Part shown: positions 51,101 to 61,303 of the stretch, piece after piece | Layout: each line of letters opens with the position of its first letter | Position numbering within the stretch: position 1 is the stretch's first letter | NCBI RefSeq assembly: GCF_000002425.4 | Contig: NC_037266.1 | Coordinates: forward strand, 9,958,500-10,022,499 | Direction: 5' to 3' | DNA: 64,000 nucleotides | DNA from: Physcomitrium patens | Lineage: Eukaryota > Streptophyta > Bryopsida > Funariales > Funariaceae | Notes under the pieces: model-generated | What the model saw: only the letters and a program-made list of their open reading frames with translations | The model's database searches: none | What the model was told of the DNA's origin: nothing | Translations under genes and position numbers: made by a program

Positions 51101-52190
51101 TTTGGAGTTGGTCTATTTGTTATTCTACATAATATATATTCAAAAGCAATGATGTTGGATTGATAGCCAACATAATTCTTTTATTTGCACCATGTACGTA
51201 GTATTTATTAGCTCTAGAGTAATCCAAAAGTGATTGTTGATGAATTACAAAGATTAGCAATTATTGAAGGTGCACATATAGGTATAAATTACTCTTAAGC
51301 TAAGAAATGGTTGTAAGTATTCAAGTAGTCTTTTTTATGGTACAAAATAGGAATTAATATTATAAATCTTTATCATCAAATTACTTAAAAAATGACCATG
51401 TTCAAGACTTTGAGCCAGTAGTAGATACTAACAAGGCAAAGATAGATGATAACAAATGAAGAAAGCAAAGACATATAATAATGAATGATTTGATAATTTC
51501 AAAAAATTCAATAAAGACACAATATCATAGCATTTCTAATATAGTTCTTCATGTATTTTCTATAGAAGAAATGAATTCTTACAATGTCTTGTAGAAAATT
51601 TTAAAGCTGGTGATCCATTTTTTTCTACAAAATTGGATATAAATATCATGTCTTCTCTAATATAACTAGTCTACAAAGTTTGATGCTAATGCATTGTAAT
51701 AAAATAGAATCTTTGTCGACATAATTATAGCAATTGCTTAAAACAACATAAGAATAAATTTCTTTCTTTTATCACTAGGAGAGCATCCTAATCTAATCTA
51801 TGCCTCCTTATTCTAATTGCCCAAATATAAACCAAGAGAATTAAGTGTCTCTTGACAAATTAAAATATCATAGTTGGTAGCACAAATCACTATTTAACAT
51901 ATACAAGTTTAATCACAAATTTAAAATATACAAGTTTAATCCTAATACATTGCATCCTTTAAATGACTATCAAAATATAATTCAATTAAATGATAGGTTT
52001 ATTTAATAGATATCCTTGTTGTTTGAAGAGCATGAGATTGAAATCAGAGAAAAAACATTCAAGTTGTGGTAATATTCTTGAAAGCCTATCAATTTCACAA
52101 ATATGCAAGGGAAGGTATATAGAGAAGCACCCTATGGTACAACTAAAGTTCTATCAAACAAGGACTTTACTCAGGGACCTATTTTGGCGT
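45901..52190. other. AT-rich desert
   Basis: Very AT-rich, with long (TA)n at 46710-46736, 47302-47338 and 48094-48127 and shorter ones elsewhere. No readable protein was found. Parts such as 49300-50500 may be decayed LTR-element sequence, but I could not identify a domain. Confidence 0.55.
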
Positions 52191-52197
52191 GCGTCAA

Positions 52198-52238
52198 AAA
52201 TAGCGTGTCAGCCAAAACCAGGACGGTACACGCTATTT
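52198..52238. repeat. 11-bp perfect inverted repeat with 19-base loop
   Basis: AAATAGCGTGT (52198-52208) and ACACGCTATTT (52228-52238) are exact reverse complements around a 19-base loop. They lie at the transition from the AT-rich desert to the gene island. No terminator or known element is implied. Confidence 0.6.
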
Positions 52239-52433
52239 CGGATGTACGCGAAGCACCATTCATCGCTTTTCCCATCGTCACCTAAACCACAAAGAAATCG
52301 ACACCGGTTTCACAAGTTGTCCGACGACGTCGAGTTGCTCTGTGACCAAACCCTACTCACCATTCGGGAATTGGGCAATGCTTCGCATTACTGACGAAAA
52401 CCTTGAGAAAGTACTGCCTGTGCAGTGTGCTGC

Positions 52434-52563
52434 TAACAACCGTCACTCGGCTGAAGACGAAGAGTTGTGACTTAGGATGCATAGCATATGAATCAACATA
52501 ACAACCGTCACTCGGCTGAAGACGAAGAGTTGTGACTTAGGATGCATAGCATATGAATCAACA
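52434..52563 (+). repeat. Tandem duplication of a 65-base unit
   Basis: The unit TAACAACCGTCACTCGGCTG...GAATCAACA occurs twice back to back (52434-52498 and 52499-52563) with no differences seen. Confidence 0.9.
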
Positions 52564-52734
52564 AGGATCACTATAACTACGTGTGAATGTTGCCTAGAAT
52601 GAGAGTTGTGAACCTTGTGTCGAAGTGTTGTGACTCAGGATGCACAGCATATGAATCAACAAGGATCACTTTAACTACGTGTGAATGTTGCCTGGGATGA
52701 GGGTTGTGAACCTTGTGTAGCACATGCTGTGCTT
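52564..52734 (+). repeat. Partial tandem duplication, 98-base period
   Basis: AGGATCACTATAACTACGTG at 52564 recurs as AGGATCACTTTAACTACGTG at 52662. The 98-base unit itself ends in a diverged copy of the 65-base unit's end (TTGTGACTCAGGATGCACAG), so the block is a nested or higher-order repeat. Confidence 0.8.
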
Positions 52735-53343
52735 CAGATATAACTTTATAGACATGGCTTCCGATGGTATAAACCATCTGAATTGGGTTTCTTTCACGAG
52801 CTTAGAACCTCTCACCGTGTCAGTAATTAACAGCTGTATCGGTTATTGGTGGCGTTACATGCTGTTGTGTACTGAAGTGCTACCCTAATCATCATTTCAG
52901 GAATTTGTCCGAAGCAAGGACCGCTGTAAGGCAGGTTGAGCGGATCAGTGCGCTTGTGGACACCAGTGGGAAGTTCGATCGCACGTTTGAAGAATATCTT
53001 ATCTTACAGTTAAATTTGCTTCTTTCTCCGTATTTGGAGCTTTTTGTACGGTAATGAGAAATAGAAGCAATTTTCTCTTTTGGCTTTCCTCGGTCACCTT
53101 CGGATTCTTATCTTGCATTCCAGGGATAACCTTTTACGTCTGTCGCGTGTTCTGAATCATTTTCATTGTTCCATTCAATGTTTTGTTGCAAATATAGGCC
53201 CCAGAATCGCCATTAGCTGTTCTAGGCATGCAAATCAGCGATTAGATTTTGTGCAGGAATCGTTCCGTTGTACGAAGTCTCGCCTCCAGCATCCTCATTG
53301 CGTCATGATAGAATGCAATATAGCAGAGAGTGTGCTGCACCTG
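52735..53343. other. Intergenic/3' flank of the F-box gene
   Basis: No recognisable coding region; probably includes the 3'UTR of the minus-strand F-box gene. Confidence 0.4.
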
Positions 53344-54685
53344 CTAAAGGGCTGCATCCAGTCGAGGGTAATACGAGAACCAGGAATACATTGGGTGGAG
53401 GTCATGGGAGACGCAGGAATTAACCCATTGCCATGAATTGTCGGCACAATCAAAGATCACAATTAACCGGGGGGTTTTGCGATTGCTCAAGAAGATTCGA
53501 TCGCCGTGACCAACGCAGTTGAACGACAAGAGGCTGGAGTTGTTGAGGAGATCCCTGAACAACCCCTCAGGCATGTTCTGCACCACCACCCAGTCCCGCG
53601 TTGGAGGCTGCAGCTCCCACACACATATACCCTCCGTTACGAAGTGCGGCCTCCTGAAATGACAACTGCATATAGTTCATGGTTTGATAGATGGCCATAC
53701 AGTACCAAAAGAAGCTCACCTCTACAACAAATTTCTAAACGGAGTGGGCGAGCAGGCAACCGAATTCACTCGACTGGTGTGAATTAGGGTTTAGGATTTG
53801 CGGGCTTTGTTACCTCCCAAAGCCTCCAACCATGAGAAGGCGCTCCTGGCATTCCACCACATGAGGGCAAGTCATGAAATCCGGGATCGGCACATGCACT
53901 TTGCTCCACGTTCCCTGCTCGAGGTTGTAAGCGTAAACTCCATAAACGCCACTGCGAGTTTCCCAGGTCATGAAGTACAGCACACCTTTGCAATAGGCAT
54001 ATCCTGTGGTGATCCCGTCCTCGAGGCCGTTGGTGCAAATCCACAGGTTGGTTGTGGAGTCGTAGACCTCGGTGCGCAACACGGCGCCATTGCTGTTCAC
54101 GGAGGCTAGGTTACTCCGCACTATGATTTTGTATGCACAAGTCTGTTTGTCAATGACCAGACCAAGGAGGCCATCGCGCCAGCCGCCGAGCATGGGAGGC
54201 AGCTTCCGCCAAGAGCTAGTGACGGGGTTGCAAACGCATACACTAGAACCCCCATTTGCTTCGTGGAGCCGGAACACAAGCAATCCACCTGCGACTGTCA
54301 CGTCAGAGATGTCAAATGGGAGGAACGAGAGCGGAATATTGTGCCATTTGTTCTGCGTGGGGATGTAAGCGGAGACAACTCTATACCCCCGATCAGCGAA
54401 AATCAGGATCCAGGCGTCCTTCGATGAAGGCGTTAGCGCGTACAGTTCCACGAATCCTCGGGTGTGGGTAATGATGTTCCATGTCCGGCACACCGCTCGC
54501 AACCGAAAGATGCTCGACAAAGGCAACCAGGCCAGCACTCTGTCCACTAAATCTTCAGGGAAGAAACTCCATAGCTGAGGATCCATGACGACTTCTTGGC
54601 AACATGTTGTTGGAGCCGAGTCTTGCTCCACTGAGATGGAATCTGATTCCAAGCATTTCCGCGCCTTGTTCTGCTGGGCGTCCAT
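53344..54685 (-). CDS. F-box/kelch-type protein; join on minus strand 53814-54685, 53344-53653
   Basis: This is the substrate adaptor of an SCF-type ubiquitin ligase. Two exons join in phase (GGGAG|GTAACA donor, ATTTCAG acceptor) to give 393 residues. The F-box lies at about residues 38-80 (FFPEDLVDRVLAWLPLSSIF, then RAVCRTWN). The rest is a C-terminal kelch/galactose-oxidase-like region. It shows WxxLPPM and LLMVGGFG blades in exon 1, then VWELQPPTRDW, CVGHGDRIFLS and VIFDCADNSWQWV in exon 2, as in many plant F-box/kelch proteins. Without splicing, the exon 1 frame hits a stop just after GGFGR. The 160-base intron holds an AAACCCTAAT telo-box-like string near 53783-53792 on the minus strand. 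The gene is divergent from the IBA57-like gene. The substrate is unknown. Confidence 0.88.
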
Positions 54686-55978
54686 CGCAGTGTGCTACCC
54701 GTCTCCTCAAGCTTGAACTGTAGCTCTCTTTACCCTTTGCAATCCATCACTGGTTCTGTGTCTACTGCTGTTTCAGCCATAAGAGGCTAAGGTGTATTTC
54801 CGTAGCGCTGCATGTGTGTGCAATGCTTGCACGTGGAAGCCGACCAGTTCAGAAAACTGTTTCATTTGCTTTGTTTCGGTGACACTTATGCGATTAGACG
54901 ATCAGAAAAGTTCCGGCTGCGAGGAGAAGCTCGCAAACACATGGGGACTTAAGCTAGTAAAGAAACGATTCTGTGGCATTTTGACAGTGCACATGCTAGA
55001 AACATGAGAGGCATACGGTGAGGGAGAAAGGGGGAGGAAGGTGAAAGGAAAGGTATGTGCAGAACAATAATGCCCCGTCACAATGGATGCGCCTCTGCCA
55101 CTCTCCATTTCCTTTCTCTCCACTGTCATGCCTCTTCCTTTCCCTTCATGGTCCTCACTCGCGCTCCCCATGTCATCTTTATAATCGTTCCCCTAATGGA
55201 CTCAAACACCAAATCAACTCGGCCCAGAACTACAGTCCGGAGATGGCAAAGGCGGCATGAGTCTCTTACTCCATGAGCAGGCTCTTTGCTGCTCCGGAAG
55301 GTTAATTCTCAAGAGTAGGCGATCATGACCTTTGGAAGTCCTTACACAATAGTTGGAGCAGCGTAGTCGTCATGTCATGTCACACATTAAAACCCTAAGG
55401 AATGATAAGTTTGGTAGCATGCGGTATGAAGAAAGTTATCCGGAAAGAGAAGGGCTTCGGTGGCAACTGAATTTGTGATGAGTCATCGGAAACCCCATTC
55501 TCTTGTCCCAGTTGCTGTACGAGGTTCTCGTATTCGAAGTCCAAGTGGCAGTCAGCTGAATGTGCCAACACCCAAAGGACGTCTTTGCGGGGAGCGCCGT
55601 TGGGAACCAAGCATTAGTCTGCCACTCCTTGACATGTGTGTAAATTTGTGAATTGTGAGTTCTCGTTCAATTGTTGAACCTAGAGGTATTGTGTGAGGTT
55701 TTAGGTTGAAACGAAAGAGGAAGGTCTTGGAAGTTGACAGCTATTTTGAGTTCGTGCTGGAGTTTGCAGGGTGCACAAGGTAGACATTCGTCTGGTGAAT
55801 CTAGATATTGTGTTTATACTGCAATTTTTTTCACAATCGCCAAGATTGGTCGCCAAGATTCTGGATTTATTTTCGAGTTGCGTCAGCCAACGCGTCAGAA
55901 GTTCGAGGTCGTTGGCTGGTACTTGAGCAGAGAGTGGAGCCGTACTTTAACCTAAAGGGTAGAAGACGACTTAGCAAA
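54686..55978. promoter_or_regulatory. Divergent promoter region between the F-box and IBA57-like genes
   Basis: About 1.3 kb of balanced-GC DNA separates the two divergent start codons. Short frames here lack recognisable domains. It must hold the leaders and promoters of both genes; no specific element stood out. Confidence 0.5.
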
Positions 55979-58736
55979 ATGCTCGCGGGACGGCGCGCTG
56001 TGATTTCAACTGCATTATGTCCTCCTTCCAAGCACAATGCCGCAACAGGACTGCGTACTATTTTCGCATCGATATTGCGAGTAGCCGGGATTCATGGGAA
56101 TTCAGCAGAGGGTTCAACCTCAGGGGACACCCCATTAGCTTCCAAGGGTCCGTATGCGTCGAAGCTGAAGACCAGAACAGTGATTAGGTTTGATGGGCCG
56201 GATGTGCTCAATTTCCTGCAGGGTTTAATCACGAATGACGTGAAGAAGTTCGAGGACAGCCCTTCTGGTGGGACATCCCCGCCTTCAGTTAATGCCTCCA
56301 TTCTTTACCATCCGCCAATGTACACTGCAATGCTAAATTCTCAGGGGAGGTTTCTTTATGATTTATTCTTGTACAAACCGAATGTGGAGGAGGAGAAGCT
56401 CGATCGTACTGGATCTGGTCCTGGAGAGAGCCGGAACGCGCCTGTTTTGTTGGCTGATGTCGACTCTGCCGTTGCTGTCGAGCTCGTTACCTACTTGAAG
56501 AAGTGCGTCTTTCCTTCATCCTCTCTGATTTTTAAGTATGTTTTACCTAGAATCTTCATGTTGCAGTTGGCTACTTCCCAGACCTTTCATTCCTGTTAAT
56601 ATCTTAGGTGGTCGAAAAACAAGGTTCTTTTCTTGTTCTCATGGGTAACTACTGTGCACAAAAACAATGAAGGATCACAGATTTAAACGCATGTGTATCA
56701 TCATTCTTTCGGTTATGAATTGCTCATCTCTGTTCTGTTCCTGTTGTATGCCCAATGTTCTGATTTCTGAGAAAAACAAGATCGTGTTAAGTCATTTGAC
56801 GCTTACTCCTGGCTGCTCAATCGTGAGTACCGATCTTTCTACAATGGAACCTGATTTCTACAACACACATGAATACACTTCGTTCAATGTTATCAATCTT
56901 TCCATGCATATTTTTGGGGGTCGAGCATTTTATTTATTTTTCTTTTGGTCTAGCGTTTCTTCGCTGATATATTTAGTTGAAGTCCCCTCCATCAAGCTAT
57001 ATAGCTTTGTAATACAGAATAGAGGTTTTGTTCTTATTATTGCGACTCCCTGCTTACAGGCACATTTTACGGAAGAAAGTGCAAGTTCACGACATCTCAG
57101 AAGATCTTTCAGTTTGGCAATACTATGGAGGAAAATTAGCAGAGCATCCAAGTAACACAACTGAGTCAGAGGGTGGAGCGATTGGGTATGGAGGCACCAA
57201 GGATGAGAGTGCCTCAAGTTCAGTTTTAGTTAATGATAATCAATGGCGCTGGTACAAGGACCCACGACTGAGCACCCTTGGACTGCGGGGCCTCTTCTCG
57301 AAACATACTCCACGTAAGGATCTACCATGGGATCGAAGTATTCATTATCAAGCAAATCTTTATTTATAGCTTCACTTATGTCACATGTTTTGTTTTGAAG
57401 TTGTTCTGTGCTTTGCAAACATAATTTTGAAGTTATTGAAACTCCCATGCATGTATAGCTTCTCTGGTCGTATGTTATGTAGGCAGTATTTGTAGGTATT
57501 GCTGTATCCGTCTTAAACGTTCATACATAAAGCAGATTTGGAGATTATTGTTTGCAGTAATATACTTGGTAAGTATCCGTATGTTTGTAATCGCTTTCAT
57601 CGCCCTACACTACGTGCTGATAATTGGTTAACATTTGGGTTTGTAGCACCTTTGGTCGAAGCCAACACTGAGGTGGAAGAAGACTACTACCTCTTGTGGA
57701 GATTAGAGCAAGGGGTTGCGGAAGGCTCCACTGAGATTCCCAAAGGTGTGCTGTGATTTTCTTTATGGATCTCTTGGATTTCTGTATGACAACGTCTTTA
57801 TAGTTGATTGTAACTTAACTTCCTCGCATTAAAATCCGGTTTGTGCATGGTTTTCTGTCCATGTTTATATTTTCGTTCAGATGCTTAGATGGTGAACTTT
57901 ACAATCAGTCAGCAACTATAGGTCCATGAAGTGGCCCTTGATGGACGTAAGTTGGTGATCTGGTACTTCAGGGGAGGCTATACCACTGGAGTACAATCTG
58001 GCGGGACTGAATGCGATCAGTTTCGACAAAGGATGTTATGTAGGCCAGGAACTTGTCGCCCGTACCCATCATCGAGGTGTCATTCGCAAGCGACTCATGC
58101 CCCTGAGCTTCACCGATACGAATGGAAAAGGTTAGTCGTACTTTCTTTCGTTTTGCTTGAGTTCCTTAATAGGCGTGCGCTTGGTTGTTTTGTTGTAGCA
58201 CTTAACCATTCATGCACCATGAGTAAATGCTGCTCAGCACCCAGATGTCGTGTATTGTGTCAGCGAGTTTCACTTACAGCTTCATATTGAGATTGTGGAA
58301 GGACTTGGGAGTCGGCAATGATTGGTCGGCATAATATAAGAAGAATCACAAGATACTGTGCCGGAAAATTTTCGGTAGCTTCAGTGTAGGTGTTCGCGGT
58401 TCACGACAAATGTGACACATAAGTAATATGCATATAGAATGTGATAAAGGACTTTTCTCACTGTTGTACCTTCTTCTCATTTATGCAGAGGCACAAGCGG
58501 CAGTTGCAGTTGGTGCGGAAGTTCTAGACAAAAGGATTGGAAAGAAAGTTGGTAAAGTATCGACGGTGCTTGGTCCAAGAGCGCTGGGCATGATACGGCT
58601 AGAGTCTGCAAGAGAAGGCAACAACCAGCTGTGTATCGAGAACCAACATGATATTCTTGTGAAAGCTGTGCGACCCAAGTGGTGGCCCCAAGCATGGGGT
58701 CATGAGCATGAGGGTCTGGTGGCAAACAGTGCATAG
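55979..58736 (+). CDS. IBA57: IBA57/COG0354 (YgfZ/GcvT-like) Fe-S assembly protein; join 55979-56502, 57060-57313, 57647-57745, 57972-58130, 58489-58736
   Basis: This is a folate-binding GcvT-like protein that helps make 4Fe-4S clusters, probably in mitochondria. Five exons join in phase to give 427 residues. The first 55 or so residues are Ser/Arg/Ala-rich and look like an organelle transit peptide. The GcvT-like domain follows: [20 protein letters not shown] near residue 67, then [16 protein letters not shown], then the [17 protein letters not shown] segment. Residues 294-319 hold the family signature: [20 protein letters not shown], then CYVGQE, so K-G-C-Y-x-G-Q-E is intact with Cys314. 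[13 protein letters not shown] follows. The C-terminus ends in [10 protein letters not shown], with short extensions. It is likely functional. All introns are GT-AG. Plants also have a plastid paralogue, so the compartment is inferred only from the N-terminus. Confidence 0.9.
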
Positions 58737-59498
58737 CTTTGACATTTTCATCTGAAGTTTTACCTTGGAATGAAGATTCATGAAATCATCGTGTGAAGCT
58801 AGATGATGACTTGCCTGCTGACTTTTTCAGTGGTCCGGAATTGCACAAACGACGATGGGTGCATTACAAGCTGTTTTTGGTGCCATTCTGAACCACAGGT
58901 GGTTCGTCAAAATTGGAAAAAGTGATGCAGCACCGCTCTCTGGCATGATGTGTAGAAGCTCATAACTCACAGGTTTACTTCGATAGAATCTAACCTCCCA
59001 AGTTGTATCTTGCATGAAAGAAGTTCGATTGTGACCTTCCAATTGCAGTCATTGAATTTGGATTGCAACCATGTAGTGCCGCATCAAGTATCCTTCAATA
59101 CAAGTTGATTTATTTATAGAGCTTGAATGTTTCAATATTTGCATTCTATGTGATTCCATGTCATGCTGTGTTGCTTATAATCCCTTTACTTTAGTAACAA
59201 TGTGTTCAAAGATCATTAGAAAACAAATATCACAATTTGGATCAGCTAACAAGTAAGCAAGCAATATTAGGATTTTTCAACTTGGTTGTTCAATTTATGC
59301 AAGCTATATGTGCATATTGTTCTCTATATGTGCATCAATTACTATATCATGATTAGACAATTACTATATCATGATTGGACAATTACTATATTATGATTAG
59401 GCTTTAATGATGAACATGAATAAATAAAGACTTATTATTAATGCGAGGCTTCTTGGTGCAATGGTTTGATCATTTCATTAAAATTTGAAACAATGATG
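58737..59498. other. 3' flank of the IBA57-like gene grading into AT-rich repeat DNA
   Basis: About 350 bases of likely 3'UTR, then falling GC. Near 59330-59400 a short phrase (CAATTACTATATCATGATTAG) is repeated three times in tandem with small changes. Confidence 0.45.
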
Positions 59499-60740
59499 TG
59501 TTACAAATATACATATTTATTCCAATAATTATTTATGTGATTAAATAAATGTTGATAAAAATAAATTAATTTCATAATATCTTCTAAAAAAGCTTTTTAG
59601 AAGGTTCATAATCACTACTTTGACTTTATACATTTTTGTAGTTGATTAATAAGTTAGAAACTTAATCAACAAATTAATCATATGTAATAAGCTAACTATG
59701 TAGTGCACATATAAAAAACTTGCCTTGCAAGTTAAGACATGTATTTAACAAAGTCAATACATGTTAGAAGTCTTATTTAACATTGTCACATAGCTCTTAT
59801 TTAGATAGTATATATAGAGGCAAGAGTAAAATTTTCTTCACTCTTATCAATTCTTTTTTTTCTTGTAGTCTAGTTTCAAGAGTCTTTAGTTTTTTAATCT
59901 TTAGTAATAGTCATTCCAATTTCTTTTTGAATATATATATATATATACTTTCTTATAATCATTTGTTAACTCTATTTAATACTCATCTCATTTGTTTATG
60001 TATCTTCTTTTAAGTTCTTGCCTTTAATAGATTGAGAAGAATGCTAATTTATTATTCTTCTCTTGTTTTTAGAAGTGAGAGAACTATTCTATTTCTAATA
60101 TTGTATTTTAAATAGTACAAATTATCCACTTTGAACTAATATTTATTTTTTAAACACTATTTTTTTTAAATTATCCATTTTGTAGAAGTTCTTTCTTTTG
60201 GTTTGTACTTTTGATGCAAAATAATTCACGATTCTTTCATGATTTGATTTCATTGCTAAAAGTATTTATGACCATATTTGAAAAAAATGATTGAAAAAGA
60301 GCAATAGAGACTAAGTTCTTATCTTTATGCCAAGACTCATGATTAGCCACTATATATGTAGCTAAATTCTAAATTGTTGCTTATGACATGGATTGGAATG
60401 ATAAAGTCTTTATCAATCAATTTTGATATGGATTAAAAGATAACGTCAAAGAATTACTATTGACAATATTGAAACCACATTCTTAAGAACAATTTATTGC
60501 TCAATCTATTACAAACAACAATCAATTATTTGAAAGCCATGAAGAACAAAAAAAAATTGGCAGAAGGAGAAAAAATCAAATAATGACAAAAACTCCTAAG
60601 TTTCTAAAAACTTATTCATCAAAATTGGAACCAATGCAAATTAATACAATACATTTTAAATCTCTCAATGAATAAAAAAAACTTCATGGCATTATAAGAA
60701 TTTGTACCTATATTGTAGAGAAGCTAAGTATATTATTCAA
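59499..60740 (+). mobile_element. Ty3/gypsy copy: 5' LTR and gag fragment
   Basis: An LTR from TG at 59499 to about 60055 aligns along its length with the reverse complement of the 60.75-61.30 kb LTR (TCCAATAATTA/GCCAATAATTA, CAAGCTAACTATGTGG-like, TAGATAGTATATATAGAG). Downstream, a broken gag is readable near 60360-60470 (ACDMDWNDKVFINQF, then GLKDNVKELLLT). The internal region is cut off by the oppositely oriented copy at about 60.7 kb. Confidence 0.75.
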
Positions 60741-60749
60741 TATTTGTCA

Positions 60750-61303
60750 AAGATAAGAACATGATAAAGACAAATAAACAACTGAGACTTCTCTCATAGA
60801 AAGATGACAAAATAGAAATAACTTGATATATATTTTAAGAAAGAAACTAGAATGACTATTGCCAAAAGTCAAGAAAACTAGAGACCCTTGAAACTAGACT
60901 GGAAGCAAGAAAGTAGTTGACAAGAGAGAAGAAGGCTTCACTCTTATCTCTATATATACTATCTAACTAGGGGCTACGTGGCGATGTTCTATAGGACCTC
61001 CAATATGTGTTGACTTTGCAGGACACATGCATTGACTTACAAGGCAAGTTTTTCTATGTGTAGGCCACATAGTTAGCTTGGTCTTCAAGCTAACAACATG
61101 TGTGGCACATGGCCAACTTGTTGACCACGTTTTTAATCCCAAAAAGTCAATTAAAGATACCTATAAAGTCAAAGCAACGTCTATAAAGCTTCTAAGAAGC
61201 TTCCATATCAAATACTATAGAATTAACTTATTTTTATTTATTTTTACTTACTTCTACCTATTTATATATGTAATTATTGGCTTACATGCATATGTCCATG
61301 ACA
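60750..61303 (-). mobile_element. 3' LTR of the minus-strand Ty3/gypsy element
   Basis: On the minus strand the LTR starts with TGTCATGG at 61303. It is preceded by a polypurine tract (AGAAGGGGGAGG, 61307-61318). It contains the TATATATAGAG-type TATA region and the CTAGTTTCAAGGGTCTCTAG segment shared with the other LTRs of the family. The far end is at about 60750. Confidence 0.75.

Noticed and set aside
51990-52394. 134-codon frame with Arg/Lys-rich translation
   Set aside because: No recognisable domain, spans the AT-rich boundary, and contains the hairpin; no splice or start support.
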